NCBI GenBank assembly: GCA_021794835.1
Contig: JAJYQA010000027.1
Span: 1-64,000 of the forward strand
Direction of reading: 5' to 3'
Length of the DNA: 64,000 nt
DNA from: Actinomycetes bacterium
GTDB taxonomy: Bacteria > Actinomycetota > Aquicultoria > Aquicultorales > Aquicultoraceae
The notes beneath the pieces were generated by a model, which was not told where the DNA came from, searched no databases, and was given only the letters and a program-made list of their open reading frames with translations. Of this stretch, positions 1 to 8,960 are shown piece by piece; the first letter of the stretch is position 1; every line of letters starts with the position of its first letter. Both the position numbers and the translations under genes were made by a program.

Positions 1-47
1 AATACCTCGATATGTCGGTAAGGGAGAAAGTATCAGTGCAAGCTGCG

Positions 48-69
48 AAACCAGAGTCGACTCTGGTTT
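48..69. repeat. Perfect 22-bp palindrome at the end of the GAF gene
   Basis: Each half is 11 bases (AAACCAGAGTC and its exact reverse complement) with no spacer. It overlaps the stop codon of the leftward GAF protein gene. There is no T-run on either side, so a simple intrinsic terminator is not indicated. It may mark a recombination junction, because the protein ends abruptly exactly here, or it may be a protein-binding site. Confidence 0.6.
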
Positions 70-1031
70 CAGTCTAGGGGTTGATCTTGAGGAACGTAAT
101 TTACAGAAAAATTGGGACTTGATCCTTCCGAGTCGGTGAAATGTCGCGGCGAGCGTGTCATCACGTGAAGCGTTCCCATTATTTTGCCCTGGGCTTGCAG
201 GGGAACGCCCAGGTGGGATTGGAGATTTTCTTCTTTTGTTTCAGGTAGCCCCTGCCATGGGTCGGCAGGCATGCTCTCGATTATTAAAGGATGGCCGGTT
301 TGCGCCACGACTCCGCAGAACCCCTGGCCCAGATTAACCCTATCCATGGCCGAGGCGTATTTGCTATTGATCCCGTTGTGCGCGGTTAGTTTTAGTTCCT
401 GCCTATCTTTGTCTAACAAGAACAGCATCACTATTTCGGCCTGCATTATCTGTATAGTCATGTCTGCAGCCGCCTTGCAGATCTGCGGCGTTTCAAAGGT
501 TCGGGCAAATATCGCCGAGAAGTTGGCGATTGTAGCAAGCTGGTTTTCCTGGTGGATAGAAATTCGAACTTTAGACTGTAGTTTCTTGTGCGCAAGTTTA
601 AGTCTTTCTGAGGCTGTCTCAAGTTGCTCTTGCTGTCTCTTGTGATAGTTGACCCATATTAAGATAGTGGCTCCGGTTAAGGCTATAACAATCGTTCCTA
701 AAGCGGAGTTTGCGGGGTTAGAAGAGATCGCTGCCTCTGGCAGCATAACAAGTAACAGCAATGCTAGAAAAGTAAAACCATATTTTAAATTAAGGTTATA
801 CGCGGCATAAATTATTGGCACAAGATAGAGAATACGGCTGCCGGCAAGGCTGATCCTGAAGCCTTCGACTCCGAAGAAGAACTTAGGGATACTAAAATCA
901 ATAAGGCTGGCATGCTCTATATAAAATAATACGGTTACAAGGCAAGCGGCAACGACTATTATTTGCAAATGCAATTTAATCAAGAATCCGCCTAAATAAC
1001 CGGCTTTGCCAGGTTGCTGATCCTTAACCAA
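69..1031 (-). CDS. Membrane-anchored GAF-domain protein, probably a truncated sensor kinase
   Basis: A 320-residue protein. The first ~130 residues hold several hydrophobic segments (about 18-40, 65-80, 85-105, 108-126), followed by a short coiled stretch (130-160) and a GAF domain (about 162-305). It starts with TTG, preceded by GAGGGG five bases upstream. It lies 24 bases after a LuxR-type response regulator and is probably cotranscribed with it. In such pairs the partner is normally a histidine kinase. Here the GAF domain reaches the usual HFTDSE motif and then continues with only 17 unrelated residues before the stop. No dimerisation or ATPase domain follows in the remaining 68 bases in any frame. 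I infer a truncated kinase; a stand-alone GAF sensor is possible. Confidence 0.75.
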   Translation of the reverse strand: MVKDQQPGKAGYLGGFLIKLHLQIIVVAACLVTVLFYIEHASLIDFSIPKFFFGVEGFRISLAGSRILYLVPIIYAAYNLNLKYGFTFLALLLLVMLPEAAISSNPANSALGTIVIALTGATILIWVNYHKRQQEQLETASERLKLAHKKLQSKVRISIHQENQLATIANFSAIFARTFETPQICKAAADMTIQIMQAEIVMLFLLDKDRQELKLTAHNGINSKYASAMDRVNLGQGFCGVVAQTGHPLIIESMPADPWQGLPETKEENLQSHLGVPLQAQGKIMGTLHVMTRSPRHFTDSEGSSPNFSVNYVPQDQPLD

Positions 1032-1055
1032 GTTAGCCCCTCAGTGGCACTCAAA

Positions 1056-1709
1056 CTACTCCAAACCAACCCAACCTTTTTTGAGGGCAAGAATTACGGC
1101 TTCGGTGCGTGACCCAACCCCGAGCTTATTGAATATGCGTGCTATGTGGGATTCAACGGTGCGTATGCTTAAGCTAAGGTCATCGGCTATCTCTTTGTTG
1201 TTTTTGCCTTGTGCGGCCAAACCAAGCACATCCATTTCCCGATCTGTTAGTAGATTAAAAGCTTTATATTCTTGGCCTCGGTTAGAGCTTCTAAACCTTT
1301 GCATTACCTTGCGGGCCACCGTAGGGTGAAGGACGGAGTCGCCTCTATGTATCGCATATATGGCGTTAACAAGTTCTTGAGAGCAAATATCTTTGAGTAA
1401 GTAACCGGCAGCACCGGCATCGAGAAGGGTAAAGATATATTGGTCAAAATCATAGGCGCTGAGCACGAGAATAGCCGCTGAAGAATCTGTTCTTTTGATT
1501 TGCCGAATGGCCTCGATGCCGTTGATTTTAGGCATTGCGACGTCGGCAATAATGACATCTGGGTTTAATTTCTTCGTTAACTTGATTAGCTGCTCTCCGT
1601 CACCAGCTTCGCCGACGACTACTAATCCTGGGTCTTCTTCCAGAAACCGCCGGATGTTCTCCCGAACCAATATATGGTCATCGGCCAGTAAAACCCGGAT
1701 TTTCCCCAT
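1056..1709 (-). CDS. NarL/FixJ-type response regulator
   Basis: A 217-residue transcription regulator with an N-terminal receiver domain (acidic pair at residues 10-11, phospho-acceptor Asp56 in ADVAMPK, conserved Lys near 106) and a C-terminal LuxR helix-turn-helix (about 150-212, with LTDREMDVL and SIRTVESHIARIFNKL). The start chosen is the internal ATG at 1709, because GGGAGG sits seven bases upstream; an in-frame ATG at 1733 has no such site. It is the first gene of a leftward pair with the GAF membrane protein, presumably its sensor partner. Its upstream region contains three ~70-bp repeats with conserved boxes, which suggests autoregulation. Confidence 0.9.
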   Translation of the reverse strand: MGKIRVLLADDHILVRENIRRFLEEDPGLVVVGEAGDGEQLIKLTKKLNPDVIIADVAMPKINGIEAIRQIKRTDSSAAILVLSAYDFDQYIFTLLDAGAAGYLLKDICSQELVNAIYAIHRGDSVLHPTVARKVMQRFRSSNRGQEYKAFNLLTDREMDVLGLAAQGKNNKEIADDLSLSIRTVESHIARIFNKLGVGSRTEAVILALKKGWVGLE

Positions 1710-2091
1710 AGTCAACCTCCCGTGGTCCCCCAAACACGGCTACCCATATTAATTTAGTTGATGGTAGTATTATAACATATACTCTAGTGTAGGTAAACCC
1801 CGAAATACGGTTACCTATATATCTTTAGCCTATTGTAGTATTATACCATATACCATCTCATGGTAACCCCAAAACACGATTACCTACATAGCTTTAGCCG
1901 GCGCCGTTACATAAAAATACTGAAATTGCTACAGTTAAATGTCCAAAAGGCGCAGGAAATAAAACTGCATATTTTGGCCTTTTGCCTCAAAGTTATTTGT
2001 GGATGAAAAGCCGTACGCCCTCCGATGTGTTCTCTTTAAGGTGATGCTTAAATTGAAGCATAAAGTCAAATTGCTTAAAGGAGGTCTGAAA
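1710..2091. other. Intergenic region between divergent regulator and Lrp-like genes
   Basis: This 382-bp stretch has no supportable gene. The left part is the tandem-repeat promoter. The right part (1891-2091) is the leader of the rightward Lrp-like gene. It contains an imperfect stem of AAAAGGC near 1944 with GCCTTTT near 1978, and a small hairpin with arms ATGCTT/AAGCAT at about 2043-2060. A strong AAAGGAGG precedes the ATG at 2092. No known riboswitch class was recognised. Confidence 0.5.
1727..1890 (-). promoter_or_regulatory. Three ~70-bp tandem repeats with embedded promoters upstream of the response regulator
   Basis: A box reading CCCCRAAAYACGRYTACC on the + strand recurs at about 1728, 1798 and 1867, a period of 69-70 bp. 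Between boxes, the first two units share a GTAGTATTATA block. Read leftwards this gives TATAAT at 1769-1774 and again at 1840-1845. The conserved box falls near the -35 position of each. This looks like a duplicated promoter with activator sites controlling the response regulator gene; the identity of the regulator is inference. Confidence 0.55.
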
Positions 2092-2403
2092 ATGGGATTA
2101 AGGGCGTATTTCTTGGTTGATCTAGCAGACGACATGGATCAAAGGCAATTTATCCAGGCGGTAAGAGATCTGGAGGAAATGCACGGTGTCGATTTTGTCG
2201 ATCCTGTAATTGGCAGTCGCGACATAGTAATCATGGTGGAGGCGCCGGTTAGCGTCGAAACCATCGCCAACAAGATCAAGGAAAACCCATGGGTGAAGCA
2301 GCTAGAAATCCTTAACATCATCAGTCTCTATGAACGGCATCGGTCTTCGAAGAAGCAGATGCTCAAGTCTTTGACTCACGGTGGTTTTGGGGATTCAGCT
2401 TAA
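2092..2403 (+). CDS. Single-domain Lrp/AsnC ligand-binding (RAM) protein
   Basis: A 103-residue protein that matches only the C-terminal effector-binding domain of Lrp/AsnC regulators and has no helix-turn-helix. Such stand-alone RAM domains form oligomers that bind small molecules such as amino acids. The start at 2092 is set by AAAGGAGG eight bases upstream; a longer in-frame ORF from 1999 has no ribosome site. It lies 54 bases ahead of the NuoE-like gene on the same strand, so it may sense a metabolite for the flavoenzyme complex, but that link is only positional. Confidence 0.75.
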   Translation: MGLRAYFLVDLADDMDQRQFIQAVRDLEEMHGVDFVDPVIGSRDIVIMVEAPVSVETIANKIKENPWVKQLEILNIISLYERHRSSKKQMLKSLTHGGFGDSA

Positions 2404-2457
2404 ACATAAGGGTTTTTTGGCAATGCAAGTGTTTGGCGTCTAGATTAGGAGGTGGAA

Positions 2458-2961
2458 ATGGCTATTGAGACAAGGTTGCGGGGGACCCCCTCTTTCTCCG
2501 CCATCGACAAAGTGGTTCATAAGCATAACGCTGAAGAAGGGGCTGTTATCCCAATATTACAAGAGATTCAGAGCATATATGGTTACATACCGCCGGTCGC
2601 AATCGATCGGATAGCAAAAATTACCAGCATACCAAACGGCGAAATCTACGGCACCGCAACGTTTTATAACATGTTTCGGCTGGAGCCGCTGGGTGAAAAT
2701 CTGCTAAAGGTTTGCCACGGGACAGCCTGCCACCTCGCAGGGGCAGAAAGAATTGCTGAGTCCATATCAATAGAGGTGAGGGCCAAAGCAGGTGAAACAA
2801 GCCCTGACGGTAAGTTTACGGTGGAGCAGGTAGCTTGTTTAGGATGCTGTAGTTCCGCACCGGCGCTAATGATCAACGATGAGGTCTACGGGCGATTGAC
2901 TCCAGAGTCAGTACGCAAGGCTCTAAAGAAGTACAGGTATGGCAATAGGGATGGTGGGTAG
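2458..2961 (+). CDS. NuoE-like [2Fe-2S] subunit (HydC/BfuC type)
   Basis: A 167-residue thioredoxin-like ferredoxin subunit. The four cluster ligands are in the expected spacing: Cys86 and Cys91 (CHGTAC) and Cys127 and Cys131 (CLGCC). In Nuo and in the HydABC/Bfu families this subunit docks on the NuoF-like flavoprotein and takes part in electron flow between NADH and other clusters. ATG 2458 has AGGAGG five bases upstream. It overlaps or abuts the next gene, so the two are translationally coupled. The partner subunits decide the actual role: NADH-linked ferredoxin chemistry or a relative. Confidence 0.9.
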   Translation: MAIETRLRGTPSFSAIDKVVHKHNAEEGAVIPILQEIQSIYGYIPPVAIDRIAKITSIPNGEIYGTATFYNMFRLEPLGENLLKVCHGTACHLAGAERIAESISIEVRAKAGETSPDGKFTVEQVACLGCCSSAPALMINDEVYGRLTPESVRKALKKYRYGNRDGG

Positions 2962-2962
2962 G

Positions 2963-4747
2963 ATGGCTGGCGGCAACGGAAAAGGAAATATAGTGGTTAA
3001 AGTCGGCCTTGGCTCTTGCGGAGTAGCGGCAGGAGGGCGCGGAGTTTTTGACGCGCTGTCTACGAAGCTTGAAGGTACTGGAGTAGATGTGCAACAAACA
3101 GGTTGTATAGGCATGTGCTATAAAGAGCCGCTCGTTGAGATACAGCTCTTCGAAAAAGAAAGGTACATCTACAGCGATGTTACGCCTGAGCGGGTTAATC
3201 GAATAGTAGAGGAGCACATACTAAGCGGTAACCCGATTACCGAATGGCTTTTAATGTCTCCCGACGATGAAGCGACAGAAACCCCGCTCGCCGGTCAAAA
3301 AAGAATCGTGCTTCGAAATTGTGGCATCATCGACCCCGAGAGTATTGACGACTGCATCTCCGTTGGTGGATATACGGCTCTTGCGAAGGTGCTAAAGACG
3401 ATGTCGCCGGAACAAGTCATCGATGAGGTGCTTGAATCGGGTCTGCGCGGCAGAGGCGGAGCAGGGTTTCCTACCGGTATGAAGTGGCGGTTTACAAGGC
3501 AGGCCAAGGGATCGCCTAAGTATATTATATGTAACGCCGACGAAGGCGACCCGGGTGCGTTTATGGATAGGAGCGTCCTTGAGAGCGACCCCCACAGCGT
3601 CCTTGAGGGCATGCTTATAGCGGGCTACGCTATCGGGGCTTCCGAAGGCTATATATACGCCCGAGCCGAATACCCGATGGCGGTTCGCAGGTTAAAAATT
3701 GCGATTTCTCATGCCAAAGAGAAGGGCTTTATCGGTGGGTTAATTCTTGGGAGCAATTTTAGTTTTGATATAAAGATTCGCGAGGGCGCGGGGGCTTTTG
3801 TCTGCGGCGAAGAGACCGCCCTGATAATGTCGATTGAAGGAAAGCGGGGCATGCCAAGGTCAAGGCCGCCATTTCCTGCTCAGGCCGGTCTTTGGGGCAA
3901 GCCCACCAGCATCAACAATGTGGAAACGTTTGCCAATATCGCCTGGATCATAAATAACGGGGCCAAAGTCTACAACAGATTGGGAACCGAAAAGAGCAAG
4001 GGCACAAAGGTATTCGCACTTGCCGGTAAGGTGGCGCACGGCGGCCTTGTAGAGGTCCCGATGGGTATGACCATCCGGGATATCGTCTTTAATATTGGCG
4101 GCGGCACATCTTCCAACCTTGAATTTAAGGCGGTACAGATGGGGGGGCCATCCGGCGGCTGTGTCCCGGCAAGCCTGGCCGACACACAAGTCGATTACGA
4201 CTCGCTGAGTAGCGTCGGAGCCATTATGGGTTCCGGCGGCATGCTGGTCATGGACGAGAGCACCTGCATGGTCGACCTGGCTAAGTTCTTTTTAAACTTT
4301 ACCCAGGATGAATCCTGCGGAAAATGCGTACCGTGTCGCATCGGGACAAAGCGTATGCTTGAGATACTTAATAGAATTACCGATGGCAAGGGTCGGGAGG
4401 GCGACATAGAGTTGCTCGAGGAAATGGCAACAAGTATTAAGAGGGCGTCCCTTTGCGGGCTTGGTCAGACAGCACCCAACCCAACGCTTACCACCATCAA
4501 ATACTTCCGCGATGAGTACGAAGCCCATATCAAGGAGAGAAAATGCCCGGCTAAAAAATGCCAGGCCCTAATCACCTACAAAGTTGTTGCTGATTCATGC
4601 ACGGGTTGCAGGCTTTGTCAGAAGTTCTGCCCAACTGGTGCGATCACTGGAGAAAAGAAACAAGCCCATGTCATCGATAATGACATCTGTATACGTTGTG
4701 GGCTCTGTATGAATGTATGTAAATTCGACGCGATAACCGTTTATTGA
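2963..4747 (+). CDS. NuoF-like NAD(H)/FMN subunit with extra ferredoxin domains (HydB/BfuB type)
   Basis: About 594 residues. Domain order: an N-terminal thioredoxin-like [2Fe-2S] module (Cys19, Cys48, Cys52); the NuoF core with the NADH/FMN motifs GRGGAGFPTGMKW (about 163-175) and NADEGDPGAF (191-200); the N3-type [4Fe-4S] site (Cys452, 455, 458, 498); and two C-terminal [4Fe-4S] ferredoxin motifs (Cys546/549/552/556 and 576/579/582/586). The extra N- and C-terminal modules distinguish it from plain respiratory NuoF and match the bifurcating HydB/BfuB group. In-frame ATGs at 2939 and 2951 are alternative starts; none has a strong Shine-Dalgarno site. GAGGAGG just after its stop serves the next gene. 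Confidence 0.88.
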   Translation: MAGGNGKGNIVVKVGLGSCGVAAGGRGVFDALSTKLEGTGVDVQQTGCIGMCYKEPLVEIQLFEKERYIYSDVTPERVNRIVEEHILSGNPITEWLLMSPDDEATETPLAGQKRIVLRNCGIIDPESIDDCISVGGYTALAKVLKTMSPEQVIDEVLESGLRGRGGAGFPTGMKWRFTRQAKGSPKYIICNADEGDPGAFMDRSVLESDPHSVLEGMLIAGYAIGASEGYIYARAEYPMAVRRLKIAISHAKEKGFIGGLILGSNFSFDIKIREGAGAFVCGEETALIMSIEGKRGMPRSRPPFPAQAGLWGKPTSINNVETFANIAWIINNGAKVYNRLGTEKSKGTKVFALAGKVAHGGLVEVPMGMTIRDIVFNIGGGTSSNLEFKAVQMGGPSGGCVPASLADTQVDYDSLSSVGAIMGSGGMLVMDESTCMVDLAKFFLNFTQDESCGKCVPCRIGTKRMLEILNRITDGKGREGDIELLEEMATSIKRASLCGLGQTAPNPTLTTIKYFRDEYEAHIKERKCPAKKCQALITYKVVADSCTGCRLCQKFCPTGAITGEKKQAHVIDNDICIRCGLCMNVCKFDAITVY

Positions 4748-4758
4748 GGAGGACAGAG

Positions 4759-7700
4759 ATGGATAAAGTTAGAATTACGCTAGATAGCCGAGAAGTCAAA
4801 GTCGCCGCAGGAACAACGATACTGGATGCCGCTCGCCAGCATGGCGTGGAGATACCGACTCTGTGTCACGACCCAAGATTAAAGCCGTATGCTGCCTGCC
4901 GTATATGCTTGGTCGAGGTAGAGGGGGCCCGTGGACCGTTGCCTGCGTGCGCCAATCAAGTAAGTGACGGTATGAAAGTAAGCACGATGACTGATAATCT
5001 TGCTACCCTCCGCCGGGTATGTCTTGAGCTTATTGCGTCAGATCACTACGGAGACTGTGTTGCGCCTTGCAAGCTAGCCTGTCCGGCAGGGATAGATATC
5101 CAGGGGCAGCTGGCCCTTATCGCAGATGGTCAGCACAAAGAGGCTTTAAAACTTATCAAAGAGTCGAACCCACTGCCATCTGTCTGTGGCGGGTATGTCC
5201 CCGCTTTTGCGAGAAGAACTGCCGCAGAAATCTGGTCGATGAGCCGGTTGCGATAAACGCCTTAAAAAGATTCGTAGCCGATTATAATATGGCCGAGGGG
5301 CCATTTACGCCGGAGGTCAAACCATCTACCGGCCATAAAGTGGCGGTCGTTGGCGGCGGACCTGCCGGCTTATCAGCAGCATATTTTCTGGCCTTAGAGG
5401 GCCATCGGGTATCCATCTTTGATTCCAGCCCGCAGCTGGGAGGCATGCTTCGCTACGGAATCCCGGAGTATCGCCTTCCGAAAGCAGTTCTGGATAAAGA
5501 AATATCTACCATAACAAGTCTATGCGACGAAGTCCATCTCAACATGGCATTGGGCCGTGACTTCACTATTGATAGTTTGAAAAGGGATGGATTTGAAGCG
5601 ATATTTGTTGCATTAGGTGCGCAGGCAAGTCAAAAGATGCGCGTGGAGGGAGAAGACCTGCAAGGGGTACTGCCCGGGGTCAATTTCCTTCGGGATATCG
5701 CCCTCGGCAACAAAGTCGATCTGGGCGAAAAGGTTGCCGTTATTGGAGGCGGCAACACCGCTATGGATGCGGCAAGGACGGCGCTTCGCCTTGGGGCTAG
5801 GAAAGTAATGGTCATCTACCGCCGCTCAAGAGACGAGATGCCGGCAGCAGCTGAAGAGGTTGAAGAAGCCGAGCACGAGGGAGTTGAGTTTCGGTTCTTA
5901 TCGGCGCCGGTAAAGATTATGGACGAAGGCGGTCACGTCATCGGCATCGAGTGCATCAAGATGGAGCTTGGCGAGCCCGACGCGTCTGGAAGGCGCAAGC
6001 CGATAGCGGTTGCGGGCTCAAAGCATTGTATACCAGCAGATACTATAATCGCCGCCATAGGTCAGACTTTAGACGTGCCCAATCTAAACGATGGCGAAGC
6101 GTTAAAGCTAAACCCAAGGGGCTACATTGAAATAGACAAAGAGACAATGGCGACTTCGATTGAAGGAGTTTTTAGCGGTGGCGACGGAGCTAGCGGTCCC
6201 GCGACGGTAGTTCAAGCTGTGGGAGCGGGCAAGAGAGCTGCGCATTCCATCAACCTGTATGTTAACGGCCAAGCTGTGGTACCACCGGTAAAGCCGTTTA
6301 ACTCAAGCAAGGGTGAACTATCTGAGATCGATCCGGCGGAGTTTGCAGACAGGGAAAGAATCCCGAGGGTGAAGCAGCCAATGCTTGCCGTTAAAGAAAG
6401 AGAGCATAACTTCCGTGAGGTAGAACATGGTCTTTCCGAAGATGAGGCAGGGAACGAGGCGATGAGGTGTTTGTCCTGCGGCTGCCAGGATGTCTTCAGC
6501 TGCGAACTCCGAAACTTGGCCACTAAATACGGGATAGAGGCATCAACGTTTGACGGCGAGAAACATCGCCTGCCGATTTTAGACGATCACCCGTATATCG
6601 AAAGAGACAACAACAAGTGTATCCTGTGTGGCAGGTGTGTCAGGATATGTTCGGAAGTCATGGGGCTGGGGGCCATAACCTTCGTCAACCGGGGCTTCAA
6701 CACTTTAGTACAGCCGTCACTTGGTTTGCGCTTAGAGGAGACCCAATGCGAGTCCTGCAGCCAGTGTATATCTACCTGCCCGACAGGAGCTCTTACTGCA
6801 AAAGTTTCGGCGCCTAAGCCCGGGCCGTGGCGAACAAAAGATGTACCTTCCGTCTGTCCACAATGCGGTATCAACTGTCCTATTGAGCTTAAAGTCAAAG
6901 GTGATAGGGTGGTTAGGGTTATATCACCATTAGGTAACGCTGTTAACGATGGTAACTTATGTAAAAAGGGTGCTTTTGGGACATTGTTTGTACATCATCG
7001 AGGTCGTCTAAAAACACCGCTTATCAAGATAGCTGGGGCATGGCAGCCGGCAAGTTGGGAAGAAGCCTTAGCTAAGGCGAGTAAAGGCTTAAAAGAGGCA
7101 GTTTCTCAATATGGGCCTGATAAGGTCGCGGTTTTAGTCTCTCCGAAATTAACAAATGAGGAGAATTACCTGGCGCAGAAACTGGCTCGACTGGCGATGA
7201 ACACCAATAATATAGGAAACTCTATAGCCATACCAGAAAACAATGCCCTGGGTGAGTGCTTTGGCAAAAACTCCTCTACCTGTTCATTCGGTGATATTTC
7301 GGACAGCGATCTGATCTTTGTCTATGGAAGCGATTTGTTTACCGACTACCCGATTATCGCGCTTAAAGTAAAAGATGCGGTGGCCAACGGAAGCAGATTG
7401 ATAACGATCAATTTGGAAGCGACCAGGCTGGATGCCACCGCCGACATGATTCTTAGGATAAATCGGCGCATGGCGGAAGAGTTACTACAAACCATGCTGA
7501 ACTACGTCTTTACCTACGATTTGATTGACAATGAGTTTGTCGATAAAAGGACCCTGGGTCTCCAGGAGTTAAAAAAACAGATGAAGCCTTACTCGGTGGA
7601 AAACTGGGGTGAGACGTTTTGGGTCAAGCCGGCCAAGATCATCGAATTCATACACATGTACATTCGGGCGAAGAACCCGATGATGATCGTCAATGCCGAT

Positions 7701-8444
7701 ACGATAAGCCCTTCAGAGTTATCACTGCTTTGCAATCTCGCTATGGTTACCGGCAATGTTGCAAGAAAGGGCGCTGGCATAATAGCCCTTCGAGGTTACG
7801 GAAACAGCCAGGGTCAGATCGACGTGGGCGTGTCACCGGGGCACCTCCCCGGCCAGGAACCCGTATTCGATTCTATGCCAAATCAGGCATTAGAAACACT
7901 ATGGGGTGCAAGCCTGCCGAAGACGGCAGGAATGGCCATTGGGGATATAGCCGAGGGGATAGCAATAGGTGAGATTCGGGGCTTGCTAGTCGTAGGTGGC
8001 AGCAGCGATGATATAGGTACGGGTCTACTGCAAGGCAAACACACCTTCACGGTGGCGATAGCTCCAATATATAAAGAGGAGATGGCGCAGGCAGATGTAG
8101 TTCTTCCAGGCACGACGTTTGCTGAGACCGATGGCACGCTTACAAGCTGCGAGCAAAGAATCCAACGCCTGCATGAGGCTGTCGCCCCCAAGGCCGGCAA
8201 ACACACCTGGCAGATTATCTGCGACTTAGCTTCGAGGTTAGGCTACGAAATGCGGTACTCCAACACAGCCGATATCTTTGCCGAGATAGCAAGAGTAGTG
8301 CCCGCCTATGGCGATATCAGCTTTAACCAGATTGTTCCCGATGGGGTTAAGATATCTTCGTGCGATGAACAGACCACGTTTATATCACCCCACTGGCTGG
8401 ATAAGTTGATAAAGATAGGATCAAGAGAAAATGATTCCAAGTAA
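4759..8444 (+). CDS. NuoG / GltD / molybdopterin-fold fusion subunit, with a one-base frameshift
   Basis: One gene of about 1,228 codons split by a frameshift near 5190. Order: NuoG-type [2Fe-2S] ferredoxin (Cys36, 47, 50, 64); a cysteine-rich Fer4_20 domain; a GltD-like NAD(P)H flavoprotein with two GxGxxG/A sites; more [4Fe-4S] motifs; and a molybdopterin-oxidoreductase fold with an N-terminal 4Fe-4S motif (CPQCGINCPIE). The start ATG 4759 has GAGGAGG six bases upstream. The Sec/Cys-His active-site motif of formate dehydrogenases is missing (about nt 7200-7270), and the C-terminal cofactor-capping domain appears absent. It therefore resembles NuoG rather than an FDH. The first frame ends at 5256 in the middle of a conserved cysteine motif, and the second frame resumes it exactly. 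Either a base was lost or the assembly has an error. Confidence 0.82.
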
Positions 8445-8524
8445 GCTAACAACAAGCACAAGGGCGTAGACCTGGAGACGTCAGATTATAGGAAGGAGGG
8501 ATTCGCGTTGTCGCTATTTTACTC

Positions 8525-8866
<342 letters not shown>

Positions 8867-8890
8867 TTATGCCTTTTTAGTTATAATTAT

Positions 8891-8938
8891 CGATGTATTA
8901 GATAGTTTAAGATAGTTTACGATGTATTAGATAGTTTA
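8891..8938. repeat. Two exact 19-bp direct repeats in the glnB-glnE divergent promoter
   Basis: CGATGTATTAGATAGTTTA occurs at 8891-8909 and 8920-8938, with AGATAGTTTA between them, giving a 29-bp period. They occupy most of the 97-bp space between the two divergent start codons, so they overlap both promoters. They could be regulator sites or a slippage-derived repeat. They do not match the GTnAC-type GlnR motif. Confidence 0.6.
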
Positions 8939-8960
8939 ATAGATACCCGGTGGAATATCT

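Noticed and set aside
1941-1990. Cyclic-di-GMP or other riboswitch before the Lrp-like gene
   Set aside because: A stem with AAAAGGC/GCCTTTT exists, but the conserved core sequences of known riboswitch classes were not found.
5181-5256. Programmed -1 frameshifting in the large subunit
   Set aside because: No slippery heptamer or downstream pseudoknot was recognised; a missing base is simpler. It is kept only as a possibility in the finding on this site.
6820-8444. Formate dehydrogenase alpha subunit
   Set aside because: The fold and 4Fe-4S motif fit, but the Sec/Cys-His catalytic motif and the C-terminal cofactor domain are missing, so a NuoG-like subunit is the safer call.
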